A stretch of DNA of 64,000 bases from NCBI GenBank assembly GCA_046706185.1, contig JBJKPR010000004.1:7108-71107 (forward strand). The letters run 5' to 3'. Made by a program: the position numbers and the translations under genes. Every line of letters begins with the position of its first letter. Position 1 is the first letter of the stretch. Positions 53,141 through 60,648 of the stretch are shown here, piece after piece. The notes beneath the pieces are model-generated. The model did not search any database and had not been told where the DNA came from. It was given only the letters and a program-made list of their open reading frames with translations. Source of the stretch: JAJZXY01 sp046706185. GTDB lineage: Archaea; Thermoplasmatota; Thermoplasmata; Sysuiplasmatales; Sysuiplasmataceae.

Positions 53141-53839
53141 ATGAACAGGTATCCGGACAATGACAGATTTTCTCTCGAACCTTCCTTTGAACTGCTGTAC
53201 GATGGGAAGAGACTGATGAGCGAAAGTGACCTTCAGCTCCTCAGGAGACTGTTGTCCGGTGAGGAGGTGGACCAGGGAAGCCTGTCTGCCGTAAGCTCCA
53301 GGTTTGTCACTGTTCTGGGCGTGCCTGCGCTGTCAAATGAGCGCGGAGGGGTGACACCGGAGTGCATGAACGCAATGTCCATTTTCGAGATAAAGGCTCA
53401 TCTGTCGCGCGAACAGCTGATACACAGGTGGAAAAGCCCCAGTGTTGCCGCAGATTCAATCGTGTTCAACGACGGGAAAATACTTCTGATCAGGAGGCGA
53501 AAGGAGCCATACAAGGGCTATTACGCGCTCCCCGGGGGAATACTGGATGATGACGAGACGCTGGAGCAGTGTGCCGTCCGGGAGCTCAAGGAGGAAACGG
53601 GTCTCGATGGGGAGGTCGTGTCTCTGCTTGACGTATTCTCCGACCCGAAGAGGGATCCGAGGGTCAGGATGATTTCGGCGATATTCGTCGTGCGAGCGAC
53701 CGGGGGGAGCCTGAAGGCGGGGGATGACGCAATGGATGCAGCCTTTATGGATATAGGCGGCATTCCCCCTCTGGCCTACGACCACGACAACGCCATAGCG
53801 AAGTTCAAGGCATCTCCTTATTTCAGACCGCCGCGATAA
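53141..53839 (+). CDS. NUDIX hydrolase
   Basis: A 232-aa protein. The Nudix box is complete (GGILDDDETLEQCAVREL then KEETGL), with the metal glutamates in REXXEE form. About 100 residues before the Nudix domain are unassigned. A function as ADP-ribose or sugar-nucleotide pyrophosphatase is likely for this type, but specificity is not readable. The ATG may be leaderless (AAAGTATTTC near 53107-53116). The end overlaps the convergent zinc-ribbon gene by 17 nt. Confidence 0.82.
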   Translation: MNRYPDNDRFSLEPSFELLYDGKRLMSESDLQLLRRLLSGEEVDQGSLSAVSSRFVTVLGVPALSNERGGVTPECMNAMSIFEIKAHLSREQLIHRWKSPSVAADSIVFNDGKILLIRRRKEPYKGYYALPGGILDDDETLEQCAVRELKEETGLDGEVVSLLDVFSDPKRDPRVRMISAIFVVRATGGSLKAGDDAMDAAFMDIGGIPPLAYDHDNAIAKFKASPYFRPPR

Positions 53840-54401
53840 GCCCCTCGCCTGATCTGTAGTATGGCAGGAATACGAGCTTCTCGTGGGCAGGTTCCACGGT
53901 GAACCCGTTCTTCACATCATCCTCTCTACCCTGAGACGTCTCCGCCGCCAGGAAGTAGTACTGGACTTCAGACATGGCGCTTGAGCTGCTTTTGACGCAG
54001 TTCAAATGGTCTGTGTCGTTGAATGAGAATGTTGTCGAATATGACGGGTTTATTGCTGTCATGTAGGCTCCCGCCTCCAGCATCTCCTTCGCACCTATGT
54101 CAGCGGCCGGGACATAGATGAAAATCTTGCCTTCATTGCCCTCCTTGACGAAATTCCTCACATTCCTGTGGCTTTCAACATCGTTCGACGGGATTGCGAA
54201 GGTGCAGAAGAAACGCCAGAATGGGATGTACACCCTTTCCCCATCCTTGACATTTCCGAACTTCGCTATTTCAACATCAACATTCCCTCTTTCTCCGGGC
54301 TCGTGGAGTGACTTGCAGCTGGAGCAGTATGCAAGCACCTCTCCTTTCTCCATCTTTGTGTTCCGCCCGCACCTCGGACACTTTTCGGCTATAGGGTTCA
54401 T
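53823..54401 (-). CDS. zinc-ribbon protein C of a coupled three-gene unit, soluble
   Basis: A 192-aa protein of unknown function. The N-terminal zinc ribbon is CPRCGRNTKM with a later CSSC. The remaining about 150 residues are beta-rich, with a VYIPFWRFFCTF segment and an ending LVFLPYYRSGEGL. No membrane helix is seen. The ATG overlaps the upstream gene's stop by 4 nt, so it should be made together with proteins A and B (next entries). All three share a zinc ribbon and the Tyr-Pro-Phe/Ala-Trp segment, which suggests common origin. Confidence 0.6.
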   Translation of the reverse strand: MNPIAEKCPRCGRNTKMEKGEVLAYCSSCKSLHEPGERGNVDVEIAKFGNVKDGERVYIPFWRFFCTFAIPSNDVESHRNVRNFVKEGNEGKIFIYVPAADIGAKEMLEAGAYMTAINPSYSTTFSFNDTDHLNCVKSSSSAMSEVQYYFLAAETSQGREDDVKNGFTVEPAHEKLVFLPYYRSGEGLIAAV

Positions 54402-55294
54402 GCGCTCACTCTCCTCCCCTTGGGCTTGGGGTTGAGCCTCGAGCTCCTGAGTGCCAGCCGGAGGAGATTTGCAATTGTGAAAAGTGCCAGGCCGGCAACT
54501 CCGAGCCCTATCTCAGGTCCATGGACCCCATCGATGAATGAGAGCGCAATCCCCGCCGACGTCATCGAACCGCAGACAGTGGCGAGCACCGCTTCAGATA
54601 CAAGCTTCTCGTCGGTCACAGGAATGTCGACAACGTTCATCGACTGGCCAGTGATAGCATCTATGGTGAGCGAGTGCTCGCCGTTCCTTGTCCTGAACCT
54701 CACTATCCATGCAGGGTAGAGTGCAAGAATGGGGTCAACGACATCGACAGATATCGTCCTCCCTTCTTCAGCCACGTTCCCGAGCGATTGGATCTCCCTG
54801 ACCATCATATCTTCAGCTTCCTTCCTGAGGATGTCAGGTCCAATCTTCACGTGCACCATTGGAAACTCGTTTTCGGGTGAGATATGTGCATCGGATCCGC
54901 TGATATCCCTTGGAACGCCGATTGCGGCCGTTCCCTCGTAGGCCGGGAGGCGCACTTCCTTCCTGAGGTTAAGCGGCAGCAGCTCCCCATCCAGCGTCCT
55001 GAACCAGCCCTTCGCATGGCCAACAAACTTCCAGACGGGGAGATATAGAGGGAATGTTTCTATGATTTCAAGCCTGCTCCTCCTCGACTTCCCAAGCCTT
55101 GGTGACACTATTTCCATAGCCCTCTCTCTTGCATCCTCCGCCTGCAATTCAGCCGAATAGGTTAGCAGCCATGCGCGTGAACTGTCTCTTGGAAGCCTGT
55201 GCGCTGTGCCGCATGACGGGCATGAGGCGACCGCGGAAAACTCGTCAAAAACGACCGGTGCACCGCACTCCATGCAGCCACTCTTTGCAATCAT
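54398..55294 (-). CDS. zinc-ribbon membrane protein B of a coupled three-gene unit
   Basis: A 298-aa protein of unknown function. The N-terminal ribbon is CMECGAPVVF with CPSC at about residue 25. A beta-rich domain holds LYLPVWKFVGHAKGWF and, near residue 205, ALYPAWIVRFRTRNGEH followed by DAITGQSM, resembling the segment of protein A. Two C-terminal membrane helices (AGIALSFIDGVHG and GLGVAGLALFTIANLLRLAL) precede a basic end. The stop overlaps gene C by 4 nt and the start overlaps gene A by 4 nt. Confidence 0.62.
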   Translation of the reverse strand: MIAKSGCMECGAPVVFDEFSAVASCPSCGTAHRLPRDSSRAWLLTYSAELQAEDARERAMEIVSPRLGKSRRSRLEIIETFPLYLPVWKFVGHAKGWFRTLDGELLPLNLRKEVRLPAYEGTAAIGVPRDISGSDAHISPENEFPMVHVKIGPDILRKEAEDMMVREIQSLGNVAEEGRTISVDVVDPILALYPAWIVRFRTRNGEHSLTIDAITGQSMNVVDIPVTDEKLVSEAVLATVCGSMTSAGIALSFIDGVHGPEIGLGVAGLALFTIANLLRLALRSSRLNPKPKGRRVSA

Positions 55295-56034
55295 TTTGTA
55301 CCCTCCCTGTTTCTTCTCGCAAAATAGAGCGTCAGTCCAGCGGTTGCGGTGACGGCAGCTATTGCTGCAATCCAGCTCAGATATGCTAGTGCTCCCTCTG
55401 CACCGATAGCAATAAACGCCCCAGCCGCAAGCGGCATGGAGCTTTTCCGCTCAATTTCCACACTCAGGTCGCCCGAAACACGCCCTGTGCAGCCGTCGAC
55501 GGTGACTGTATTCAGCTTTCCGTGGTATACGTACTGGGTGCACCAGAATGGGTAGTAGACCATCGTCCTTGTTGACGGGTCGACAGACAGTAGCTTTCTG
55601 TATGCGGCCGGGCTCAGGCTTGGTTTGACGCACTCCGACTGGTCAACCTGTCCGGCAGGCGCGACATGCATGTCCACGCCTTCAAAATCGATATTCCGGA
55701 TACCCGGCTCGGGCAATGCAACGGCGCTTGCAACCAGTGCGCTCCTCTCGCCGTTTCTGTACTTGCCGAAGACAAAGACAGGAAAGTACTTCCTTGTCAT
55801 CTTGGCCAATTCAATATTCTTGGAGAATTCTCTTCCCCCCTTCACTCCTGAAGACCACTCCATGATCTTTGAAGTGGCGTCTGCCTCATTCAGGCGGCAT
55901 GGCGCTATGAACGGCAAGTATGAGCCAAACTCGTCAAAGTAGAACGATGCCCCGCATCTGCTGCAGATCGTTGGCATGGAGACGGGCTTATCAAGGAGCG
56001 GTGTGGAGCAGGAAGGACATCTCACGCTGCTCAT
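55291..56034 (-). CDS. zinc-ribbon membrane protein A of a coupled three-gene unit
   Basis: A 247-aa protein of unknown function and first gene of the trio. Its zinc ribbon is CPSCSTPLLDK with CSRC near residue 24. The middle is beta-rich and ends in YYPFWCTQYVYHGKLN followed by VDGCTGRVSG, a Tyr-Pro-aromatic / DGxTG pattern shared with protein B. Two closely spaced C-terminal helices (AAGAFIAIGAEGALAYLSWI and AAIAAVTATAGLTLYFA) anchor it. A TATA-like element (ACAGTATATC on the plus-strand complement, near 56070-56080) and GGTGAGGT before the ATG mark the operon start. Confidence 0.62.
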   Translation of the reverse strand: MSSVRCPSCSTPLLDKPVSMPTICSRCGASFYFDEFGSYLPFIAPCRLNEADATSKIMEWSSGVKGGREFSKNIELAKMTRKYFPVFVFGKYRNGERSALVASAVALPEPGIRNIDFEGVDMHVAPAGQVDQSECVKPSLSPAAYRKLLSVDPSTRTMVYYPFWCTQYVYHGKLNTVTVDGCTGRVSGDLSVEIERKSSMPLAAGAFIAIGAEGALAYLSWIAAIAAVTATAGLTLYFARRNREGTK

Positions 56035-56167
56035 CCGACCTCACCATCGAGACTGTAGTCATGGCTACAAGATATACTGTACAATGCAATCCCATCCGTC
56101 AGACACATCGTCATACGATTATATCAAAATTTCCTCCGTTCACATGACGGGTGATGCGATTTCCTCC

Positions 56168-56186
56168 GGCCGCAGGAGTTGCGGCC
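56168..56186 (+). repeat. perfect 7-bp stem-loop in the leader region before the dehydrogenase gene
   Basis: GGCCGCA (56168-56174) pairs with TGCGGCC (56180-56186) around GGAGT. It lies between a TATA-like box (CGATTATATC, near 56113-56122) and a second one (AATAGTTATC, near 56212-56221), so it could be in a long leader of the rightward gene. No coding sequence covers it. Confidence 0.35.
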
Positions 56187-56267
56187 ATTCCTGCTTGTTA
56201 AGAGGTTGACAGCAATAGTTATCACTGAGTGGACATAACGTTCGTCCAGTTCGTGGAGGTTGATTCA

Positions 56268-57335
56268 TTGAAGGCATGGAGATTTTCAGAATTCGGCGGG
56301 CTGGACAAGCTGTCTCTTGAGGACACAACGCTGAGAGAGCCCGGAACGGGCGAAGTGAAGATTTCGGTTGCGTTTTCCGCTATCAATCATGTGGACAAGC
56401 TTGTCATAGGAGGAAGGCTGAAGTGGGTCCCGTTGCCCAGAATTCCGGGTGCAGAGTATGTGGGGACAGTCACCCAGGCAGGGGATGGCGTCGATAACCG
56501 CACAGTCGGAGAGAGGGTAGCTGTGTTTCCAAAGATGTTTTGCGGCAGGTGCAGGTACTGCACGTCAGGCCAGGAAAGCGTCTGCCTGGAGTCGTGGAAT
56601 CCAGAGAGGGCTCCTGTCGACCTGTCGACGAACATGCTCCCCTCCTCCATGGATGGTGGATGGGCTCAGGAGGCACTCATACCTGCCCGGAATTTGGTGC
56701 CGCTGCCAGATAACATACGCTTCAGCGATGCAGCCTGTCTCCCGCTCAGTGCGATGACGGCAAACCACATGGTTTCAAGGGTCGCTCCGAGGAGTGGAGA
56801 TACTGCCCTGGTCATGGGTTCTACTGGTGGAGTGGGTATCTTCGTTGTCCAGCTGCTCAAACTGGCCGGGTGCAGAGTGATCGCGGTTGTCAACAACTCA
56901 TCGCAGGAGGACGGGATGGTCCGTCTAGGTGCAGACCACGTAATACCAAGGATGGAGGCTGACGTCAGGAAGGAGGCGCTGAGACTTACAGGGGGCTACG
57001 GAGCTGACATTGTGGTTGATTCCCTGGGCCAGTCAACATTTCCTTCGTCTCTCGGATCGCTTGCGCCCTGTGGCAAATACGTGACTGCAGGCACAATGAC
57101 CGGCCCGACGGCAGAGCTGAACCTTATGCAGGTTTACTCGCGTCAGCTCCAGATCGTGGGTTCAACGACCGGCTCGAAGGGGGACCTTCAGTCTGTTGTT
57201 GACCTTGCCTCTTCGGGGAAGATCAGGCCTGTTGTGGACCGCATTTACGAGTTCGACAAACTCAAGGAGGCTGCCGAGGGTCACTCCAGGCAGGGAAGGA
57301 CAGGGAAAGTGCTCGTGAGAATCGGCGGTGACTGA
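56268..57335 (+). CDS. zinc-type medium-chain dehydrogenase/reductase (quinone-reductase-like)
   Basis: A 355-aa protein of the medium-chain dehydrogenase family. The structural zinc lobe is present (C92, C95, C98, C106 in FCGRCRYCTSGQESVC), and the cofactor motif is GSTGGVGIFVVQLLKL. The catalytic-zinc ligands appear missing: INHVD stands where CGTD is expected and PGAEY where GHE is expected. It may thus be a quinone-oxidoreductase-like or enoyl-reductase-like enzyme; the substrate is unknown. The TTG at 56268 is fixed by GGAGGT seven nt upstream; an earlier GTG (56229) is not. Convergent with the geranylgeranyl reductase gene, 1 nt apart. Confidence 0.78.
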   Translation: MKAWRFSEFGGLDKLSLEDTTLREPGTGEVKISVAFSAINHVDKLVIGGRLKWVPLPRIPGAEYVGTVTQAGDGVDNRTVGERVAVFPKMFCGRCRYCTSGQESVCLESWNPERAPVDLSTNMLPSSMDGGWAQEALIPARNLVPLPDNIRFSDAACLPLSAMTANHMVSRVAPRSGDTALVMGSTGGVGIFVVQLLKLAGCRVIAVVNNSSQEDGMVRLGADHVIPRMEADVRKEALRLTGGYGADIVVDSLGQSTFPSSLGSLAPCGKYVTAGTMTGPTAELNLMQVYSRQLQIVGSTTGSKGDLQSVVDLASSGKIRPVVDRIYEFDKLKEAAEGHSRQGRTGKVLVRIGGD

Positions 57336-57336
57336 C

Positions 57337-58449
57337 TCATGTCCAGTCTTTCGTTGTGAAAACGGATTTGCACTTGATCACCTTTGCAAGGCCCTTTACG
57401 CCTGCGACCTTAAAAATGGCAGACATCAGCCAGTCTCTGCTGAAGCTGATCGAGGCATACTGCATCATTCTGCGGGCAGTTTCAAGGTCCTTTCCCACGA
57501 CCCTTCTCCACTCCTTCTCGTACTCCTGAAGCGGTACGTCTTTCTTGATGTGTGCCGCGATTGTCCTGCCTGCGATCCTGCCGCATATCATTGAAATCTG
57601 TATTCCTCCGCCGTTTGTTGCCATGACCTGACCGGCGGCATCGCCGACAAGGACAGTGTTGCCTTTGACCGTCCTGCCTACCGGTCCGGACATGGGTACC
57701 CATCCCCCGGCCACAATCTGTTTTGGTTTTGTCTTGAACTTCTGTGATACCTCGTTAATGAACCCCTTGGCGTATTTTCCCACACTCTGCCCAGAGAGTG
57801 CAGGATCTGCGCCGAGCCCGACGTTGGCCCCTCCGTTCTTCGGTATTATCCACCCGTATCCGCCCGGCGCAACGCTTCCGAAGTACATGTAAACATCATC
57901 ATCAAATTCACCGTCCATGGTCGTGGACATGGCAGGGTACAGCAGCTTCGGTCCCTCCAGTCCTATTGACTTCCTGACTGTGGAGAAAGGCCCGTCCGCC
58001 CCAACTATGATATTTCCTTCGAAATCTCCCCTTGTGGTTGAGGCAATCCTGCCGTCGCCAAGTTGCTTCAGCTTGGTATCTGCCATTACAGTCGCACCTG
58101 CCTTGGCCGCAAGTTCTGCCTGATACTTGTCGAAGTATCTCCTCTCCGTGGAGAAGCACGAGAACGGTATGTCGTAGCCCTTCATGCTTGGCGCGACCAT
58201 CTTTATGATGTCGATCGGTCTCGATACATACCTTTCGGGCAGGTCGAACAATTCCTCCTGGTTGTCCACAAGCGGGAAGATCCTTTTCATTTCACCAGTT
58301 CTTGCCATCAACTCTCCGCACTGGACAGGCCAACCTATCTCACGCCTGCTGTCAAGCAGAAGAACACTGAGTCCTGCTTCAGCAGCAAAACGCGCAGTGG
58401 TGCTTCCCGCGGGACCGGCACCTACAACAATGACATCGAATTTCTCCAG
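57337..58449 (-). CDS. geranylgeranyl reductase (digeranylgeranylglycerophospholipid reductase family)
   Basis: A 370-aa flavoprotein that saturates the isoprenoid chains of archaeal lipids. The essential FAD motif VIVVGAGPAGSTTARFAAEAG (in part) lies upstream of the first ATG (58311), so that ATG cannot be the start. Between the preceding stop and the FAD motif no ATG, GTG or TTG occurs in frame; a CTG at 58447-58449, preceded by AGGTGAT at 3 nt, is the best start. GWPVQCGELM and the later VLVGDAAGQVMATNGGGI are typical. It follows the polyprenyl synthase gene by 48 nt on the same strand, making a lipid-synthesis unit. Confidence 0.88.
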   Translation of the reverse strand: MEKFDVIVVGAGPAGSTTARFAAEAGLSVLLLDSRREIGWPVQCGELMARTGEMKRIFPLVDNQEELFDLPERYVSRPIDIIKMVAPSMKGYDIPFSCFSTERRYFDKYQAELAAKAGATVMADTKLKQLGDGRIASTTRGDFEGNIIVGADGPFSTVRKSIGLEGPKLLYPAMSTTMDGEFDDDVYMYFGSVAPGGYGWIIPKNGGANVGLGADPALSGQSVGKYAKGFINEVSQKFKTKPKQIVAGGWVPMSGPVGRTVKGNTVLVGDAAGQVMATNGGGIQISMICGRIAGRTIAAHIKKDVPLQEYEKEWRRVVGKDLETARRMMQYASISFSRDWLMSAIFKVAGVKGLAKVIKCKSVFTTKDWT

Positions 58450-58451
58450 TT

Positions 58452-58458
58452 GATCACC
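58452..58458 (-). promoter_or_regulatory. ribosome binding site deciding the geranylgeranyl reductase start
   Basis: AGGTGAT on the minus strand (58458-58452), separated by three bases (CAA) from CTG at 58449. It is the only ribosome-site-plus-codon pair that yields the complete FAD-binding domain. Confidence 0.45.
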
Positions 58459-58497
58459 TGCGGTTAAGTTCGCGGCAGAGGCGTCCCGTCTGAAGCA

Positions 58498-59475
58498 TCA
58501 CTTCTTCCTCGTCAGGACCGAATCTGCCAGTTTTATGAGTTCTTCCTTGTATGGCGAATCGCTCAGGTCGCTTATGCTCTCCTTCGCCTTTCTGACAAAC
58601 AGCTCCGCCTGACTCTGAGTCTCTGGAATGCATCCGCTGTGCCTGATCATCTCTATCGCGCTCTGCACAAGCTCCGCCGGCTTGTCCTTTTTCCTTATCA
58701 CTTCTGCTAATAGTTTTCTGTCCACGCCGTTGTTCATCGCATATATTAGCGGAAGGGTCATGTTTCCCTCTTTCAGGTCGTTTCCGACGCTTTTTCCAAG
58801 TGTGTTCTCGTCGGATATCAGGTCAAGAACGTCATCTACAATCTGGAAGGCAATTCCCACATTTGTCCCGAACTCCCCCAGCATTTCTATCTCTGCATCA
58901 GTGCCTCCCCCGTGAAAGGCACCAAGCTGTGCGCTCGCTGAAAAGACGGACGCAGTCTTGCCGCTGATTATGTCAATGTAAACCTCGTTCGGAATGGCAA
59001 CGTTGTTCTTCCACTGTTCCTGCAGCATTTCCCCCTCTGCCAGCCTTTCGTATGCCTCAGCGGCTATCCTTATGGATTCGGGGCTCAGGAACTGTCCGTA
59101 CTTGAACCCCTGGACGAACATAAAATCCCCTGCTACGAGCGCGTTGTGGACGCCATATTTCCTGTATGCGGTTACCTTCCCCCTTCTCATCTCGCCCTCG
59201 TCAGTTATGTCATCGTGTATCAGTGTGGCACTGTGTATGAGCTCAACCGCAACCGATGCATCGATAGCGGCCGTGAGATTCCTTTCAGTTCCACCAACCG
59301 CCTTGTATGAAAGAACGCATATGGCAGGCCTTACTCTCTTACCGCCGGCGGCTATGACGTGCATGGCAATTTCGTTGAGCAGAGGGCTCTCTGACTTCAC
59401 GCTTTCTCTCAGGGTCTCCTCTACCCGCCTGAGCTCCTCTCCAACGCCAAAATCGAGCGCCACGGCATCGTTCAT
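58498..59475 (-). CDS. polyprenyl (geranylgeranyl) diphosphate synthase
   Basis: A 325-aa trans-prenyltransferase. The two Asp-rich motifs are LIHDDITDEGEMRRG and FQIVDDVLDLISD; GGKRVRPAI is the diphosphate-binding start. It would make the C20 or longer chain for membrane lipids. The ATG at 59475 is preferred over a TTG at 59496 because a TATA-like stretch (CAAAATTAATG, near 59503-59513) would place transcription start close to it. It is upstream of and co-directional with the reductase gene. Confidence 0.92.
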   Translation of the reverse strand: MNDAVALDFGVGEELRRVEETLRESVKSESPLLNEIAMHVIAAGGKRVRPAICVLSYKAVGGTERNLTAAIDASVAVELIHSATLIHDDITDEGEMRRGKVTAYRKYGVHNALVAGDFMFVQGFKYGQFLSPESIRIAAEAYERLAEGEMLQEQWKNNVAIPNEVYIDIISGKTASVFSASAQLGAFHGGGTDAEIEMLGEFGTNVGIAFQIVDDVLDLISDENTLGKSVGNDLKEGNMTLPLIYAMNNGVDRKLLAEVIRKKDKPAELVQSAIEMIRHSGCIPETQSQAELFVRKAKESISDLSDSPYKEELIKLADSVLTRKK

Positions 59476-59620
59476 GCCGTTGATACTTTTGAACAACTAC
59501 ATTAATTTTGTTGAGTGCAGAGCTGTCCAATCGCTCACTGGGGTACGATTCTCGGCCTGCGCATCGTTGTACCTGGCGACCTGGATTGGACGTCGACTGC
59601 TCCACCCAAAGCTCCCAAAG

Positions 59621-59647
59621 AAAAAAACCCTGAGATATTTTCTCAGG
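59621..59647 (-). terminator. terminator-like hairpin with T7 tract
   Basis: Read on the minus strand, CCTGAGA pairs perfectly with TCTCAGG around AAATA and is followed, after one G, by seven T residues (59627-59621). It must end a transcript entering from higher coordinates, so it implies minus-strand transcription of 59650-59930. Confidence 0.55.
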
Positions 59648-59930
59648 ACTCTGCCCTCTGCCTGGTTTGTGACAGCCCTCTCCGTAGAACCACGCGCCTG
59701 ATTAGAGCGGAAGTTCTTCCAAGGGCGGACTTTGCACTCGCCACGAGATGCCACCCACGGGAATGCGGAGTCCTGAGCTTCACAGTAACGTCCTGCAAAA
59801 GGACATTTCCCCTGAGTTCATCCCTCACATATCCATCAAGCTCGTCCCTCGTACTCTTTCCTGACCGCGGCAAGGTGTCCCAGACACCCCTTGCTATTGC
59901 AAGTTCGTTGTATTTCACATTCTTCACCAT
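59643..59930 (-). CDS. possible small basic protein, uncharacterised
   Basis: A 95-codon reading frame with no recognised family. It is rich in Arg and Lys and contains a plausible folded part (ELAIARGVWDTLPRSG, then LDGYVRDELRGNVLLQDVTV). Its stop codon sits within the terminator hairpin, an arrangement that would be unlikely by chance. It could also be part of a non-coding RNA. No clear promoter or ribosome site is visible, so confidence is low. Confidence 0.3.
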   Translation of the reverse strand: MVKNVKYNELAIARGVWDTLPRSGKSTRDELDGYVRDELRGNVLLQDVTVKLRTPHSRGWHLVASAKSALGRTSALIRRVVLRRGLSQTRQRAES

Positions 59931-60193
59931 ATATTGAATGGGAGGACGGGACCAATTTGATTGAGCAGTCTTTTAGGGCCGTCATATGTCGGGTATGTCT
60001 TAATGTGCAAACTGCCATTTCCCTTCATGCTGCCTTCATGCAGTTGCTTCCTGCATCGATGTTGTCTCATAGGAACTTGCGGGTTGACCCGCTTCGGAGC
60101 AGTGCGGTTCAGGCTCAAGAAACGCCGGGCACGGACCGAAAACCTATCTTCCAGTTCTTCGCATTTTGACCTTACGTTCACTACGATCGGACC

Positions 60194-60203
60194 GCTTAAG
60201 TAC
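60194..60203 (+). promoter_or_regulatory. TATA-like promoter of the 2TM gene
   Basis: GCTTAAGTAC, centred about 28 nt before the ATG at 60226. It suggests a leaderless mRNA. Confidence 0.45.
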
Positions 60204-60225
60204 TCTCAATTCCAATTGAAGCATC

Positions 60226-60507
60226 ATGATGGACGAAGCAGAAATGCGCAGAAAGGCGGCAAAGATCGCCGAGGACAAGGTTGGTTTTCAGGTGCACTTT
60301 GCGATATACCTGGCAGTCAATGCATTCCTGATAGTGCTTTGGTATATCACATCCCCTCCATCCGGCTTGACTTTCCCGTGGTTTGTATTTCCGTTGTTTG
60401 GGTGGGGCATAGGCGTGGCAGCCCACTTTGTGGCAGCTTACCGCGGTGAAGGGTACGTGCAGAGGGTCGCCGAAAGGGAATATCAGCACCTGAAAAATAG
60501 AACCTGA
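60226..60507 (+). CDS. 2TM-domain membrane protein
   Basis: A 93-aa protein of the 2TM family: an amphipathic N-terminal helix (EMRRKAAKIAEDKVGF), then two helices (FAIYLAVNAFLIVLWYIT and WFVFPLFGWGIGVAAHFVAAY) and a short charged end. Bacterial relatives are often fused to or next to sensor kinases and the function of the domain is unknown. Here the downstream gene is a bat-type transcription regulator in the same direction, so a link to sensing is possible but unproven. Confidence 0.75.
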   Translation: MMDEAEMRRKAAKIAEDKVGFQVHFAIYLAVNAFLIVLWYITSPPSGLTFPWFVFPLFGWGIGVAAHFVAAYRGEGYVQRVAEREYQHLKNRT

Positions 60508-60648
60508 ACGGAAATCCTCACTGTCAACAAACGAGAGATCGCAGCCTTTGGCGGAGCGCCGATAGCTTACGCCATCCATCTGCCTCAAACACAGCATGCC
60601 GTCATATGAAGGGCATATTCTTATTCCGATCGCTTCATATTTGATTCC

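Larger units (their letters stand above)
59476..60225. other. long sparse region between the prenyl synthase and 2TM genes
   Basis: About 750 bp with no strong gene. It holds a minus-strand terminator-like hairpin (59621-59647) and, ending in it, a possible 95-codon reading frame (59643-59930). On the far right is the promoter of the 2TM gene. I looked for tRNA, SRP RNA and RNase P RNA signatures and saw none. The remaining DNA (about 59935-60190) shows nothing I can name. Confidence 0.5.

Noticed and set aside
59497..59600. A possible tRNA, suggested by GGGTACGATTCTC
   Set aside because: The supposed T-arm stems do not pair, no D-arm or acceptor stem could be formed on either strand, and no anticodon arm is visible.
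59924..60181. An 85-codon minus-strand frame upstream of the possible small gene
   Set aside because: No promoter, ribosome site, domain or plausible composition; it overlaps the start of the 95-codon frame.
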